Shown piece after piece: positions 33,567 to 42,965 of a DNA stretch of 47,752 nucleotides (the first letter of the stretch is position 1; every line of letters begins with the position of its first letter). Both the position numbers and the translations under genes were made by a program. Below the pieces are notes generated by a model that was given only the letters and a program-made list of their open reading frames with translations, did not search any database and was not told where the DNA came from. Source of the DNA: an uncultured Rhodospirillales bacterium. GTDB taxonomy: Bacteria; Pseudomonadota; Alphaproteobacteria; Acetobacterales; Acetobacteraceae. The stretch lies in NCBI GenBank assembly GCA_945957135.1, contig CAMFLK010000004.1:1-47752 (forward strand). The letters are read 5' to 3'.

Positions 33567-34477
33567 GGTGTCGTTTCCTGGATTTTCGAGGTGGTCGCGG
33601 CGTCGCGGCCCGCGCCGCGCAGATCGGCGTCGCCCCATCTTCGGTCGAGGTCGGGCCAGGGAATGGAGGACACCAGCAGCCGCGTGTAGTCATGCGCGGG
33701 ATTGCCGATCACGTCAGCGGCCTCGCCCCGCTCCACCACCACGCCGCGATGCAGCACCAGCACCTCGTCGGCGACGTGGTAGGCGGTGACGATGTCGTGC
33801 GTGATGTAGACGATGGCGATGCCGTGGGTGCGGTTCAGCGTGACGATGTTGCCGAGGATGGTCGCGCGCAGCGACGCATCGACCATCGACACCGGCTCGT
33901 CCGCCACCAGCACCCGCGGGCGCAGCAGCAGCGCCCTTGCCACCATCAGCCGCTGGCGCTGGCCGCCGCTGAGCTGGTGCGGGTAGCGCCCCAGCGTGTC
34001 CGCCGGATTAAGCCCGACGCTGTCGCAGGCTGCCGCCGCCAGCTCCATCGCCTGGGCGTGGCGCCTGGCCAGGCCGAACTCGCGCAGCGGCACGGTCAGC
34101 GCGTGGTCCACCGTGTAGAACGGGTTGTAGGCGGAGAACGGATCCTGCGTGATGGCCTGCACGTCGCGCCGGAAGCCGCGCCGCGCGGCCCGGCCGAGCG
34201 ACCAGACGTCCTGCCCCTCGAAGCGGATGCTGCCGGTGTCCGGCGCGATCAGCCCCAGCAGGATGTTGCCCAGCGTGGTCTTGCCGCTGCCGCTCTCGCC
34301 GACCACGGCGATGACCGGCGGCTGTTCTCCGTCCACCACCAGATCGAGCGGTTGCAGCGCGGGCACCGTGTTGCGATGGAACAGGCCGCCGCCATAGGTC
34401 TTGCCGGCGCCCGCCAGCGCCAGCAGCGGGGGCCGCGCGTCAGGCCGTGCGTCAGGCGGGCGGGGCAAGCGGAACAT
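33563..34477 (-). CDS. Oligopeptide/sugar-type ABC ATPase (OppF-like)
   Basis: A 304-residue ATPase: Walker A GESGSGKTT, Q-loop AITQDPFSAYNPF, signature LSGGQRQR, Walker B VLVADEPVSMVD, switch His in YITHDIV. It overlaps the OppD-like gene by 26 bases and the enolase-family gene by four. In related systems OppD and OppF form a heterodimer. Confidence 0.9.
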   Translation of the reverse strand: MFRLPRPPDARPDARPPLLALAGAGKTYGGGLFHRNTVPALQPLDLVVDGEQPPVIAVVGESGSGKTTLGNILLGLIAPDTGSIRFEGQDVWSLGRAARRGFRRDVQAITQDPFSAYNPFYTVDHALTVPLREFGLARRHAQAMELAAAACDSVGLNPADTLGRYPHQLSGGQRQRLMVARALLLRPRVLVADEPVSMVDASLRATILGNIVTLNRTHGIAIVYITHDIVTAYHVADEVLVLHRGVVVERGEAADVIGNPAHDYTRLLVSSIPWPDLDRRWGDADLRGAGRDAATTSKIQETTP

Positions 34478-35432
34478 CCTCCAGATGGCAGGCCACGGAG
34501 CGGCCGGGCGCCACTTCGCGCGAGGGCGGCACCACCTGCCGGCACAGCTCCATGGCGAAGCGGCAGCGCGGCGCGAAGGCGCAGCCCGGCGGCAGGCGCG
34601 CCAGCGACGGGGTGGTGCCGGGAATGCCGACGAAATGGCCGCGATTCTCGAAGGTCGGCACGGAATCGATGAGCATGCGCGTGTAGGGATGGCGCGGCGC
34701 CGCGAACACCTCCTCGATGCCGCCCAGCTCCACCAGCCGGCCGGCGTACATCACGGCCAGCCGGTCCACGAACTGCACCATCAGCCCCATGTCGTGGCCG
34801 ATCAGGATCAGGCAGGCGCCGGTTTCCGTCTGCAACCGCCCCAGCGTGCCCATCACCTGGCGCTGGGTCACCACGTCCAGCGCGCTGGTCGGTTCGTCCG
34901 CGATGATCAGCTGCGGGCGCAGCAGCATGCCGATGGCGATGCACACGCGCTGCTTCATGCCGCCGCTGAGCTGGTGCGGGAACAGCCGCGCCGTGCCGGC
35001 GGGCAGGTCCACGCCTTCCAGCGCCCGGGCAATGGCGTCGGGCGCGACCCGCTCGCCATGGTCGAGGATGGCGTCGCGCATCTGGGCCGCGACGGTCTTG
35101 ACGGGGTTGAGCGAGTTCATCGCGCCTTGCGGGATGTAGCTGACCACCCGCAGCCGGGCGGCGCGCATGCCCGCCTCGTCCAGCCCGCGCAGGTCGGTGC
35201 CGTTGAGCATCACGCGGCCGCCGGCGATGCGGCCGGGCGGACGGATCAGCCGCAGCAGCGCGAGGGCGGTGGTGGACTTGCCCGAACCGGATTCGCCCAC
35301 CACCCCCAGCCGCTCGCCGGGGCGCACGGTGAAGGAGACGCCGTCGACCCCCAGCACGGTCGCGGTGGCGAGCGGATAGGCGACGGTGAGATTTTCGACG
35401 ACCAGCCCCCCCGTCTTGGCAGGCGCGCTCAT
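34452..35432 (-). CDS. Oligopeptide/sugar-type ABC ATPase (OppD-like)
   Basis: A 326-residue ATPase: Walker [11 protein letters not shown]-loop [13 protein letters not shown], signature LSGGMKQR, Walker [13 protein letters not shown], switch His in LIGHDMG. The C-terminal oligo_HPY-type tail has [15 protein letters not shown], whose Cys residues hold a 4Fe-4S cluster in some homologues. The start at 35432 overlaps the permease stop. Confidence 0.9.
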   Translation of the reverse strand: MSAPAKTGGLVVENLTVAYPLATATVLGVDGVSFTVRPGERLGVVGESGSGKSTTALALLRLIRPPGRIAGGRVMLNGTDLRGLDEAGMRAARLRVVSYIPQGAMNSLNPVKTVAAQMRDAILDHGERVAPDAIARALEGVDLPAGTARLFPHQLSGGMKQRVCIAIGMLLRPQLIIADEPTSALDVVTQRQVMGTLGRLQTETGACLILIGHDMGLMVQFVDRLAVMYAGRLVELGGIEEVFAAPRHPYTRMLIDSVPTFENRGHFVGIPGTTPSLARLPPGCAFAPRCRFAMELCRQVVPPSREVAPGRSVACHLEDVPLAPPA

Positions 35433-36283
35433 GAGCTGCGCTGCCGCAGCCGGGGATTGGCGAAGGCGTCCAGCCCCTGGCTGATGAGGTAGAGGGCCAC
35501 GAACAGGATCACCAGCATGACGATCGGCGCGGTGATCCACCACCACAGCCCGCGCATGAAGGCGGTGTAGTAGAGCATCCAGTACACGGTCATGCCGAGC
35601 GTCGGCTCGTCCATCGGCCCCAGCCCGAGCGCCTCCAGCCCGACGGAGGACAGGATCGCCGCCGAACAGGCCAGCACCAGGGCCGCCATCAGGAACGGCA
35701 GCAGGTTGGGCAGCATCTCCAGAAAGATGATCTTGGCGCCGCTGCGGCCGGACAGCCGCGCCGTCAGCACGTAGCCGGACTGGCGGATGACCAGCGCCTG
35801 CGCGCGAATCTGCCGTGCCGGGCCGAACCAGGACAGCATGCCGATGATCAGCGCCATGCCGGTGGAATCCAGGTGCCCGCGCAGGCCGGAGGCGATGATG
35901 ATGAGCAGCAGCAGCGGCGGGATCGTCAGCCCCACATCGATCAGCCAGCGCAGGGCGAGATCGACGGCGCCGCCGCAATAGGCCGCGACCAGCCCGGCGG
36001 CGGTGCCGAGGGTGATGCCCATCGCACCCGCCAGCAGCCCCACCTTCACCGTCAGCCAGGTGCCGAGCACCAGCACCGCCAGCAGGTCGCGCCCCTGGCT
36101 GTCGCTGCCGAACGGCGTTTCCCACGAGGGCGGCTGGTTCGGCGTGACCGATAGCGGGTCGGCAAGGCTGGTGTCGATCGCCAGCCGGCCCGCCACGGTG
36201 AACAGCAGCAGGGCCACGAGCATGGCCATGCCGCCGAGAAACGGCAGGCTGCGGCCGAGATAACCCAGGCGCAGGCTACGCAT
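35429..36283 (-). CDS. ABC permease (DppC/OppC-like)
   Basis: A 284-residue inner-membrane permease with an N-terminal helix (LPFLGGMAMLVALLLFTVA), the WETPFGSDSQGRDLLAVLV motif and about five further helices. The coupling loop includes LTARLSGRSGAKIIFLEMLP. It overlaps the other permease gene by eight bases. Confidence 0.88.
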   Translation of the reverse strand: MRSLRLGYLGRSLPFLGGMAMLVALLLFTVAGRLAIDTSLADPLSVTPNQPPSWETPFGSDSQGRDLLAVLVLGTWLTVKVGLLAGAMGITLGTAAGLVAAYCGGAVDLALRWLIDVGLTIPPLLLLIIIASGLRGHLDSTGMALIIGMLSWFGPARQIRAQALVIRQSGYVLTARLSGRSGAKIIFLEMLPNLLPFLMAALVLACSAAILSSVGLEALGLGPMDEPTLGMTVYWMLYYTAFMRGLWWWITAPIVMLVILFVALYLISQGLDAFANPRLRQRSS

Positions 36284-37277
36284 GGGTGATCCCTGCGCGC
36301 GGATCGAGCAGCGGATAGAGCAGATCGACCACGATCATCGACAGGCCGGTGGCCAGGACCAGCACGAGCACGCAGCCATAGATCGTGAAGTAGTCGGAGA
36401 GCTTGATGGATTCGAACAGCAGCGTGCCGATGCCGGGATAGGCGAACACCATCTCCACCAGCACGGAACCGGTGATGATCCGCCCGAGCGACAGCGCCAG
36501 CGCCGTGACCTGCGGCAGGATCGCATTGCGCATGCCGTAGGCGAAGAAGATGCGGCGCGGGCGCAGCCCCTTGGCATCCGCGAACATCATGTAGTCCTCG
36601 CCCTGCACGCTCACCATCATGCCGCGCATGCCCAGCGCCCAGAAGCCGATGGAGGCGATGACGATGGAAAAGGCCGGCAGCAGGGAGTGGTAGAGAACGT
36701 CGCCGGCATAGGCCCAGCTGAATCCGGCGATCGCGGTCAGTTCGCTGCCGCCGCCGCTGGGAAACCAGTTGAGGCGGAAGGCGAGGAAATAGACCAGCAC
36801 GAGGCCGACCAGATAGAACGGGATCGCCGACAGCACCATGAACAGCGGCAGCACGTTGCGGAAGAACCGCGGCGCGCGCGGCCACGCCGCGAGTGCCCCC
36901 AGCAGCGTGCCGCAGACGAAGGCGATGATGGTCGCCGTGCCGAGCAGCCCGATCGTCCAGGGCAGCGCGTAGGCGATCTGGTCGGCCACCCGCGTCGGGT
37001 AGTTGGCGATGGAATAGCCGAAATCGAGCCGCGCGATGCTGCCGAGATAGTCCACGTACTGCGTCCACAGCGAGCGATCGAGGCCGAACCGCTCCTGGTA
37101 GGACTTCACCATGTCCTGAATGCCCGCCAGCGATCCGCCGCCCTGGGAGGCGATCTGGGTCAGGCGTTCAGCGATCGGGTCGCGATCGCTGAGGCGCGGC
37201 ATGATGAAGTTCACCGTGCCCGCCGTCCACACCATGGCGACCAGCAGCAGCACGCGCGCCGCTATCGTGCGCAGCAT
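36276..37277 (-). CDS. ABC permease (DppB/OppB-like)
   Basis: A 333-residue permease starting MLRTIAARVLLLVAMVW. It contains the ERFGLDRSLWTQYVDYLG segment and LDFGYSI loop, and the EAA loop DAKGLRPRRIFFAYGMRNAILP. It is five bases downstream of the binding-protein stop. The frame is open further upstream, but that region is inside the binding-protein gene. Confidence 0.9.
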   Translation of the reverse strand: MLRTIAARVLLLVAMVWTAGTVNFIMPRLSDRDPIAERLTQIASQGGGSLAGIQDMVKSYQERFGLDRSLWTQYVDYLGSIARLDFGYSIANYPTRVADQIAYALPWTIGLLGTATIIAFVCGTLLGALAAWPRAPRFFRNVLPLFMVLSAIPFYLVGLVLVYFLAFRLNWFPSGGGSELTAIAGFSWAYAGDVLYHSLLPAFSIVIASIGFWALGMRGMMVSVQGEDYMMFADAKGLRPRRIFFAYGMRNAILPQVTALALSLGRIITGSVLVEMVFAYPGIGTLLFESIKLSDYFTIYGCVLVLVLATGLSMIVVDLLYPLLDPRAGITHA

Positions 37278-37282
37278 CGGCG

Positions 37283-39055
37283 TCAACCCGCCGGTTCCAC
37301 CATATGCGCGATATAGACCGAGGTGCTGACGTGGTTGGGCGCCGGCGGCATGTAGGGATTTTCGGTGCCCGGCCAGTTCTTCCAATAGGTCTGGTTCATC
37401 GGCAGGCGGTGATAATATTGTTGGATCGGAATTTCCGGGACCAGCCGGTACCAGATCTCCATCGCCTTGCGCACCAGCGGCATGATCGCGGGATCGCCCG
37501 GCTTCAGCCCGTAGATCGCATCCACCGCCGCGTCGAATTCCGGGTTGCGCATGCGCGCGTAGTAGAAGGAAGGGCTGCCCACCGGCGCGAAATTCTTGCT
37601 GTGGAACGCTTCCAGCGTGGCCAGCGGATCGAAGATGCTGCTGCCGGAATGCCCTGACAACATCATGGAACATTGGGCATTGGCCATGATGCGGCTGGAA
37701 TCCGGCGTGGAGTAGAACGTCACGTCGAACCCGCCGCGGCGCAGCTGCTGCTGCACCAGCGGGCCGATCTGGTTGACGATGGAGATGCCCTGGATGTCGC
37801 CGCCGGCGCGCTTGCCGTCCTTGGCCCAGAACTTCGCCGAGTCACGCTCGTACCCCGCCTCCTTCATCAGCCGCTCGCTCTCCGCGAGATCGAAGACGCC
37901 GACGCGGTTCTTCTCGACGATGTCGTCGAAGCTCCGGATGTACGGCAGCAGCGGCGGGAAGTTGGGGAAGGGCGTGCGGCTGACATCGGAGGCGCCGCCC
38001 GAGGCGACGTCCACGATCTGCTTGACGTTCATCGCGAAGCCCATGGCGCGGCGGACGCGCACGTCGTTCCAGCGCTCATCGGTGCTGTTGAAGAACAGCG
38101 AGATCGGCCACCAGTCGAGATTGCCGAAGGGCGGCTTGGCGCCGGAGAAGGTGGTGAGCTTCGGGTTCCGCCGCATGATCTCCTGCAGCAGGCTGACATC
38201 CTGCATGTCCGTGGAGATGTCGATGGCGTTGGAGACGGCCATCTGGGCGATGCGGTCGCGCGAGATGCTCGGCACCGTGATGATGCGCTCCGGCGCGGGC
38301 AGCTTGCGGAATCCGGTCTTCGCACCCCACCAATCCTCGCGCCGGTCGCAGATGATCTGGGTGGGCGCCGTGCTCACCACCTTCCAGGCCGACGTGGTCA
38401 GCGGCCAGCCCTTCTCGAGATCGAGGAAGGTGAAGCCCGCCTTGTCTTCCACCGTGCTCCACACATGCTCGGGCACCCACATCGGCCCGTAGGCGAAATA
38501 ATTGGTGGTGACGGCGAAGACATGCCGCGGGTCGGGCCGGGTGAAGACGATGCGCACGGTGAGGTCGTCGATCACCTCGGCGCGCTTGGCGCGGTCGGCG
38601 AACAGCGCGGCCTGGCGCAGGTTGCGCTTGGTGGTCCCGTTCTCGATGAGCATGTTGTAGGTGTAGGCGACGTCGCGGGCGGTGAACGGATGCCCGTCGC
38701 TCCAGGCCGCACCGGGCCGCAGCTTGATGGTCATGGCGGTGAAGTCGTCGTTGTACGCGTAGCTTTCGGCGAGCCAGGGGATGTGCTCGTCCTTGAAGAA
38801 ATTGTACCAGAACAGCGGCTCGGTCGCGTACATCAGCCCGTTGCGCAGATCGACGCCCGGCGCGTAGAAATTGGCGTTGTTCACGTTGGTCAGCACCGGC
38901 CCGTCCACCGTGCTGGCGACGATGTAGGTGCGGTTGCGCGGCACCTCCTTCAGCCCCGCGCCCACGCCCTGGGCCTCGGCCTGGCGCGCGAGCCCGGTCA
39001 GCGTGGCGGCCCCCGCGAGAAGGGTGCGGCGCTTGATGCTGCCGTTCCGGTCCAT
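37283..39055 (-). CDS. ABC transporter substrate-binding protein, family 5, Tat-type signal
   Basis: A 590-residue binding protein with a twin-Arg leader (IKRRTLLAGAATLTGLA) cleaved near residue 28. The mature body has LAESYAYNDDFTAMTIKLRP, WSDGHPFTARDVAYTYNML and RRAMGFAMNVKQIV, the SBP_bac_5 layout of the larger subgroup that often binds oligosaccharides or sugar acids rather than peptides. It heads the operon with two permeases and two ATPases and follows a GntR regulator by 33 bases. The dehydratases on both sides of the operon favour a sugar-acid-containing ligand. Confidence 0.88.
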   Translation of the reverse strand: MDRNGSIKRRTLLAGAATLTGLARQAEAQGVGAGLKEVPRNRTYIVASTVDGPVLTNVNNANFYAPGVDLRNGLMYATEPLFWYNFFKDEHIPWLAESYAYNDDFTAMTIKLRPGAAWSDGHPFTARDVAYTYNMLIENGTTKRNLRQAALFADRAKRAEVIDDLTVRIVFTRPDPRHVFAVTTNYFAYGPMWVPEHVWSTVEDKAGFTFLDLEKGWPLTTSAWKVVSTAPTQIICDRREDWWGAKTGFRKLPAPERIITVPSISRDRIAQMAVSNAIDISTDMQDVSLLQEIMRRNPKLTTFSGAKPPFGNLDWWPISLFFNSTDERWNDVRVRRAMGFAMNVKQIVDVASGGASDVSRTPFPNFPPLLPYIRSFDDIVEKNRVGVFDLAESERLMKEAGYERDSAKFWAKDGKRAGGDIQGISIVNQIGPLVQQQLRRGGFDVTFYSTPDSSRIMANAQCSMMLSGHSGSSIFDPLATLEAFHSKNFAPVGSPSFYYARMRNPEFDAAVDAIYGLKPGDPAIMPLVRKAMEIWYRLVPEIPIQQYYHRLPMNQTYWKNWPGTENPYMPPAPNHVSTSVYIAHMVEPAG

Positions 39056-39088
39056 TGTTGTTTCCTCCCGTATCCGCCAAGCGGTTGG

Positions 39089-39781
39089 CTAGGTGTTCCT
39101 GAGCAGCGGCCCCAATCGTTCGACCAGGTCGTCGCGCGACGAGCGGACATGCAGGGCGGAGAGCCGCCCGGCCAGCGCCTCGTCGCCGCGCGCGATGGCC
39201 GCGATGAGCGCGTGGTGCTCCTCACGCGCCGCGCGCAGCCGCACCGGCGAGAACCCGCATTCCCGCCGCAGCGCCCGGGTCAGCCGGGCACCGCGGCTGA
39301 TCACCTCGGTCGCTTCCGGGTTTCGCGCCGCGCCGTTGATGAACTGGTGAAAGCGGCTGTTCACGGCGGCCGTGCCGGTGCCGTCGCCGCCATGCGTGGC
39401 CGCGTCGTGCTCGATCTGCATGGCCCGAAGCATGGCGACCTGGTGCGGCGACGCGGTGGCGGCGAAGCGCGCGGTCAGGAACGACTCGACCGCTTCCCGC
39501 ACGTCGAAGATGTTGATCAGCAGCTGCGCGTCGATCGGCCGCACCCGGGTGCCGCAATTATGTTCCTGCACCACCAGCCCCTCGCCTTGCAGCTGCTGCA
39601 GGGCCTCGCGCACCGGGGCGGTGCTGACGCCGTAATGCGCCGCGAGGTCGCGCGTGCGCAGCCGCCCGTCGTCGCGCCACATCCCCTCGACAATGTCGGT
39701 TCGCAGGCGATCGACGAGCCGGGTGGACCGCGCGGTCGCGCCGGTATCGTGCTCGTCCAACAGGGATTGTCTGCCGTCCAC
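39089..39781 (-). CDS. GntR-family regulator (FCD subgroup) of the sugar-acid regulon
   Basis: A 230-residue regulator with a winged helix at about 20-80 (LVDRLRTDIVEGMW, then TRDLAAHYGVSTAPVREALQQL) and an FCD domain (FDVREAVESFLTARFA, FHQFINGAARNPEA). Regulators of this branch respond to sugar acids or their keto products. It diverges from the second enolase-family gene, with 72 bases between the starts, and is followed on its own strand by the importer, so it probably governs both directions. Confidence 0.88.
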   Translation of the reverse strand: MDGRQSLLDEHDTGATARSTRLVDRLRTDIVEGMWRDDGRLRTRDLAAHYGVSTAPVREALQQLQGEGLVVQEHNCGTRVRPIDAQLLINIFDVREAVESFLTARFAATASPHQVAMLRAMQIEHDAATHGGDGTGTAAVNSRFHQFINGAARNPEATEVISRGARLTRALRRECGFSPVRLRAAREEHHALIAAIARGDEALAGRLSALHVRSSRDDLVERLGPLLRNT

Positions 39782-39853
39782 AAAAATGATCTACCAAATT
39801 GCCTGACAGTCGATCAATAGGGTAAATGGTCGGCCAGCGGGAGAGGAACAGTT
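39782..39853. promoter_or_regulatory. Divergent regulatory gap of the sugar-acid regulon
   Basis: This 72-base, relatively AT-rich gap lies between the GntR gene and the second enolase-family gene. It contains ACCAAATT at 39792-39799 and AAATGGT at 39825-39831, an imperfect inverted pair that might bind the GntR protein. GGGAGAGGA just before the ATG at 39854 is a strong ribosome site. Confidence 0.35.
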
Positions 39854-41023
39854 ATGAAGATCACGAGCATCACCCCGGTTCCGGTCTGGATCGGCAACCG
39901 CACGCAGCTGCTGGTGCAGGTGAAGACCGATTCCGGCCTGCATGGCTGGGGCGAGTCCGGGCTGACCAGCCGGGAAGGCGCGGTGGCCGCCGCCGTGCGG
40001 CACTATGCCGGCTGGCTGGTCGGGCGCGACGCGATGAATATCGGCGCGCTGTGGCAGGAGATGTACCGCAGCCAGTATTTCGAGGGCGGCCGCGTCCTCA
40101 CCGCCGCCATCTCGGCGATCGACATCGCCCTGCACGACATCAAGGGCAAGGCGCTCGGCGTTCCCGTCTGGCAGCTGCTCGGCGGCAAGCACCGCGACCA
40201 TGTCGATACGTTCGCCTCCGTGCGCAATCAGGACATCGGCCGGATCGTCGAGCTGACCCACAAGCTGCTGGATGCCGGATGGCGCTGCATCCGCCTGCCC
40301 CGCAAGGACGGCACCCCGCATCCCGACGGTGCCCACACGGTCTATGAGCCCTGGGATTCACTGGCGGTCACGGCGGAATGGATGGCCGAAGTGCGCGCGT
40401 CCGTGCGGGGCCGCGCCATCCTCGGCATCGACTACCATCACCGGCTTTCGGTGGCCGAGGCGGCGTCGTTCTGCCAGCGCATGCCCCCGGGTACGCTCGA
40501 CTGGATCGAGGAGCCGATCCGCGACGAGACGCCCGAGGCCTATGAAGCGCTGCGCCGGATGACCCCCATCCCCTTCGCGCTCGGCGAGGAATTCGCCTCC
40601 AAATGGCAGTTCCTGCCCTATGTCGAGCGCGACATCGCCCAATACGCCCGCATCGACATCTGCAATGTCGGCGGCTTCACCGAGGCGATGAAGGTGGCCG
40701 GGTGGTGCGAGGCGCATTACGTGGACCTGATGCCGCACAACCCGCTCGGCCCGGTCTGCACCGCGGCGACCGTGCATCTGGCGGCCGCCGTTCCGAACTT
40801 CGCCTGGGCCGAGTGCCGCGAGACGCCCGGCGAGGACGACGCGCGCCAGGATTCACCGATCTTCGTCAACCGGCCCATGCTCGACGGCGCGCGCTATCCG
40901 GTGCCGACGGCGCCGGGCCTCGGCATCGACATCGACGAATCCAAGCTCGCCGAAGCCGCGCCATCGGGCCTGTTCGAGTTTCCCCGGCTTCGTCGCGCGG
41001 ACGGCTCTCACACGAACTGGTAG
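39854..41023 (+). CDS. Second enolase-superfamily dehydratase (mandelate racemase type)
   Basis: A 389-residue cap-plus-barrel enzyme. Likely metal ligands are Asp193 (GIDYHHR), Glu219/220 (WIEEP) and Glu245/246 (LGEEF). The Asp268-His295 pair is in RIDICNVGG and LMPHNPLGP, and His195 or His196 is a candidate acid. This resembles mannonate- or galactonate-dehydratase-like proteins (RspA branch). It is only partly similar to the enzyme at 32391, with Asp in place of Glu at the first ligand, so the two may act on different epimers of a sugar acid. It is transcribed alone from the gap shared with the GntR gene. Confidence 0.82.
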   Translation: MKITSITPVPVWIGNRTQLLVQVKTDSGLHGWGESGLTSREGAVAAAVRHYAGWLVGRDAMNIGALWQEMYRSQYFEGGRVLTAAISAIDIALHDIKGKALGVPVWQLLGGKHRDHVDTFASVRNQDIGRIVELTHKLLDAGWRCIRLPRKDGTPHPDGAHTVYEPWDSLAVTAEWMAEVRASVRGRAILGIDYHHRLSVAEAASFCQRMPPGTLDWIEEPIRDETPEAYEALRRMTPIPFALGEEFASKWQFLPYVERDIAQYARIDICNVGGFTEAMKVAGWCEAHYVDLMPHNPLGPVCTAATVHLAAAVPNFAWAECRETPGEDDARQDSPIFVNRPMLDGARYPVPTAPGLGIDIDESKLAEAAPSGLFEFPRLRRADGSHTNW

Positions 41024-41066
41024 GGTGGGTTCCGCCCCGGGCCGGCGCGCCGGCACCGCAGCGGGC

Positions 41067-41858
41067 TCACAGCGCCATCCTGTCCCGCGCGCGTTCCGCC
41101 GCCTGCCGCGCCGCGACCAGCACCGGCTGGCGGCGGGCGAGCACGTCCACCACCAGGGCCGGGCCCGCGCCTTCGGGCTCGCCGGCGTCGAAGGGCGGTT
41201 GCGGGGCGTATTCGAGCACGAGCTGGACGCGCCGCGCCTCCGCTTCGCCGCGCAGCCGCGCGGCCAGGGTGAGGCCGAAATCGAGCCCGGCGGTGACGCC
41301 GCCCGCGGTGACGCGGTTGCCGTCCACCACCACGCGCCCGGCCGTCGGCGTGGCGCCGAACAGGGGCAGCAGGTCGCGCACGTACCAATGGGTGGTGGCG
41401 CGATGGCCGCGCAGCAGCCCCGCGGCGCCCAGCACCAGCGCCCCGGTGCACACGCTGGTGACGAAGCGCGCCTGCACCCCGCGCTGGGCCAGGAAGGCGG
41501 TGGTCGCCGCGTCGTCCATCGCCGCGATCGAGCCGCCCAGGCCACCGGGGACGAACAGCACGTCCGGCGCGGCCGGGGCGGAGGCGAAATCGTCCCGCGG
41601 TGCCACGGGAATGCCGATATCGGTGGGCACGGCCGCGCGGTCGCGGGCGGTGAGATGGATGTCCGCGCCGAGCAGGGCGAACACGGTCAGCGGCCCGGCG
41701 AGGTCGAGCAGGATCATGCCGGGATGGATCAGCATCACCACCACCGGCCCGCCGCCGCCCGGCGGGGCCGGCTGGGCGTTGGCGGTGCCGGACAGCACGG
41801 CCAGCCCGGCCGCGAGGGCAAGCAGGTCGCGCCGGCTGGCGCCATGATCGCTGGTCAT
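41067..41858 (-). CDS. DJ-1/PfpI-family protein with Tat-type signal, isonitrile hydratase-like
   Basis: A 263-residue protein. Residues 1-30 look like a Tat signal (ASRRDLLALAAGLAVLSGTANA). The mature domain shows VVVMLIHPGMILLDLAGP at the start, FVPGGLGG near the middle and the nucleophile elbow with Cys in SVCTGALVLGAAGLL. It lacks the AraC-type HTH of GlxA regulators. Isonitrile hydratases and related glutamine-amidotransferase-like proteins share these motifs, but an exported member is unusual. It is the last gene of the metal-uptake cluster, 16 bases after the DUF1636 gene. Confidence 0.75.
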   Translation of the reverse strand: MTSDHGASRRDLLALAAGLAVLSGTANAQPAPPGGGGPVVVMLIHPGMILLDLAGPLTVFALLGADIHLTARDRAAVPTDIGIPVAPRDDFASAPAAPDVLFVPGGLGGSIAAMDDAATTAFLAQRGVQARFVTSVCTGALVLGAAGLLRGHRATTHWYVRDLLPLFGATPTAGRVVVDGNRVTAGGVTAGLDFGLTLAARLRGEAEARRVQLVLEYAPQPPFDAGEPEGAGPALVVDVLARRQPVLVAARQAAERARDRMAL

Positions 41859-41874
41859 CGCCTGGTCTCCCGGG

Positions 41875-42216
41875 TCATGCCGAGGGCGGCAGCCGCCCCA
41901 CGGCCTTGCGCATCAGTACCGCCGGTCGCGCGGCCTTGGGCGGCACGCCGTCCGGCGCCGCGCGCCAGGCGGCGAGGAAGGCGAGGAACGGTTCCAGCTC
42001 GTCCTCCGCGCCCAGCCCCTCGAACAGCCAGCCCCAGCGGCCGGGGCCGGTGACGGCCAGGCGCACGCCCTTGCCGCACGGGCCGAAACAGGGCTGGCGG
42101 CCGAGGGCGATGACGGAGGAGTCCAGCCGCGCCGCGAGCGCCGTGAAGATATCGGCCTCGCCCAGACGGCCGGTGCAGCTGGCGCAGACATGCACGGTGC
42201 CGACGCCCGCCGTCAT
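41875..42216 (-). CDS. DUF1636-type Cys-motif (2Fe-2S ferredoxin-like) protein
   Basis: A 113-residue protein with Cys11-x2-Cys14 and Cys43-x3-Cys47 (VHVCASCTGR and QPCFGPCGKG). That is the spacing of the thioredoxin-like 2Fe-2S or metal-binding DUF1636 family, often encoded with FecBCDE-type importers. The start overlaps the ATPase stop (ATGA). It might help reduce or unload the imported metal complex; this is inferred from context. Confidence 0.7.
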   Translation of the reverse strand: MTAGVGTVHVCASCTGRLGEADIFTALAARLDSSVIALGRQPCFGPCGKGVRLAVTGPGRWGWLFEGLGAEDELEPFLAFLAAWRAAPDGVPPKAARPAVLMRKAVGRLPPSA

Positions 42217-42965
42217 GGCCCGCGCGCCCGCAGCGGCAGCACCACCGGATGCCCGTCCGATCCGGCGTCCACCGCCACCTCCACGTGGAAGGCCGGCCCG
42301 ATGGTCAGCGGCCGCAGGATGTCGGCGGGCTCGCCGATGCCGACCAGCCGCCCCTCGCTCATCAGCGCCACCCGGTCGGCGAAGCGGGCGGCGGCGTTGA
42401 GGTCGTGCAGCACCGCGAGCGTGGTCAGCCCGCGCGCCCGCGTCACCGTGCGCAGCAGCGCCAGAACGTGCAGCTGGTGGGCGATGTCGAGCGCGCTGGT
42501 GGGTTCGTCGAGCAGCAGGGCGCGCGGATTGGCGGCGAGCACCTGGGCGATCAGCACCATCTGCCGCTGCCCGCCGCTGAGCTCGCCGATGCGCCGGCCG
42601 GCGAGATGGGCCACGCCCAGCTCCGCCATCGCCGCCTCGGCCGCCGCCAGGTCCGCCGCGTCCACCCGCAGGGTGAGCGTGCCCATGCGGCCGAGCAGCA
42701 CCACCTCGAAGGCCGTCAGCGCCACGCGGGTGTTGCCGTCCTGGGGCATGTAGCCGATGGCGCCGGGCGGGGGATGCCCGCCCTCCCAGGCGATCACCCC
42801 GCCATGGCGGTGCAGCCCGGCGAGGGCGCGCAGCAGCGAGGACTTGCCCGAGCCGTTGGCCCCCACCAGCGCCACGATCTGCCCCGGCGCGGCGGCGAGG
42901 CTGACCTCGCGCACCGCGACCCGCTGGCCGTATCGTACCGAGACGTTGTTTGCCTCCAGTCTCAT
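42213..42965 (-). CDS. FecE/BtuD-type ABC ATPase
   Basis: A 250-residue ATPase of the iron-siderophore/cobalamin class. Walker A is GANGSGKSS, the Q-loop IGYMPQDGNT, signature LSGGQRQM, Walker [12 protein letters not shown], switch His in VLHDLNAA. It overlaps the permease gene (ATGA). It powers import through the FecCD-type permease from one or both adjacent binding proteins. Confidence 0.9.
   Translation of the reverse strand: MRLEANNVSVRYGQRVAVREVSLAAAPGQIVALVGANGSGKSSLLRALAGLHRHGGVIAWEGGHPPPGAIGYMPQDGNTRVALTAFEVVLLGRMGTLTLRVDAADLAAAEAAMAELGVAHLAGRRIGELSGGQRQMVLIAQVLAANPRALLLDEPTSALDIAHQLHVLALLRTVTRARGLTTLAVLHDLNAAARFADRVALMSEGRLVGIGEPADILRPLTIGPAFHVEVAVDAGSDGHPVVLPLRARGP

Noticed and set aside
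37673-39820. Long plus-strand open frame opposite the binding protein and GntR genes
   Set aside because: No motif or ribosome site, and it covers two well-supported minus-strand genes.
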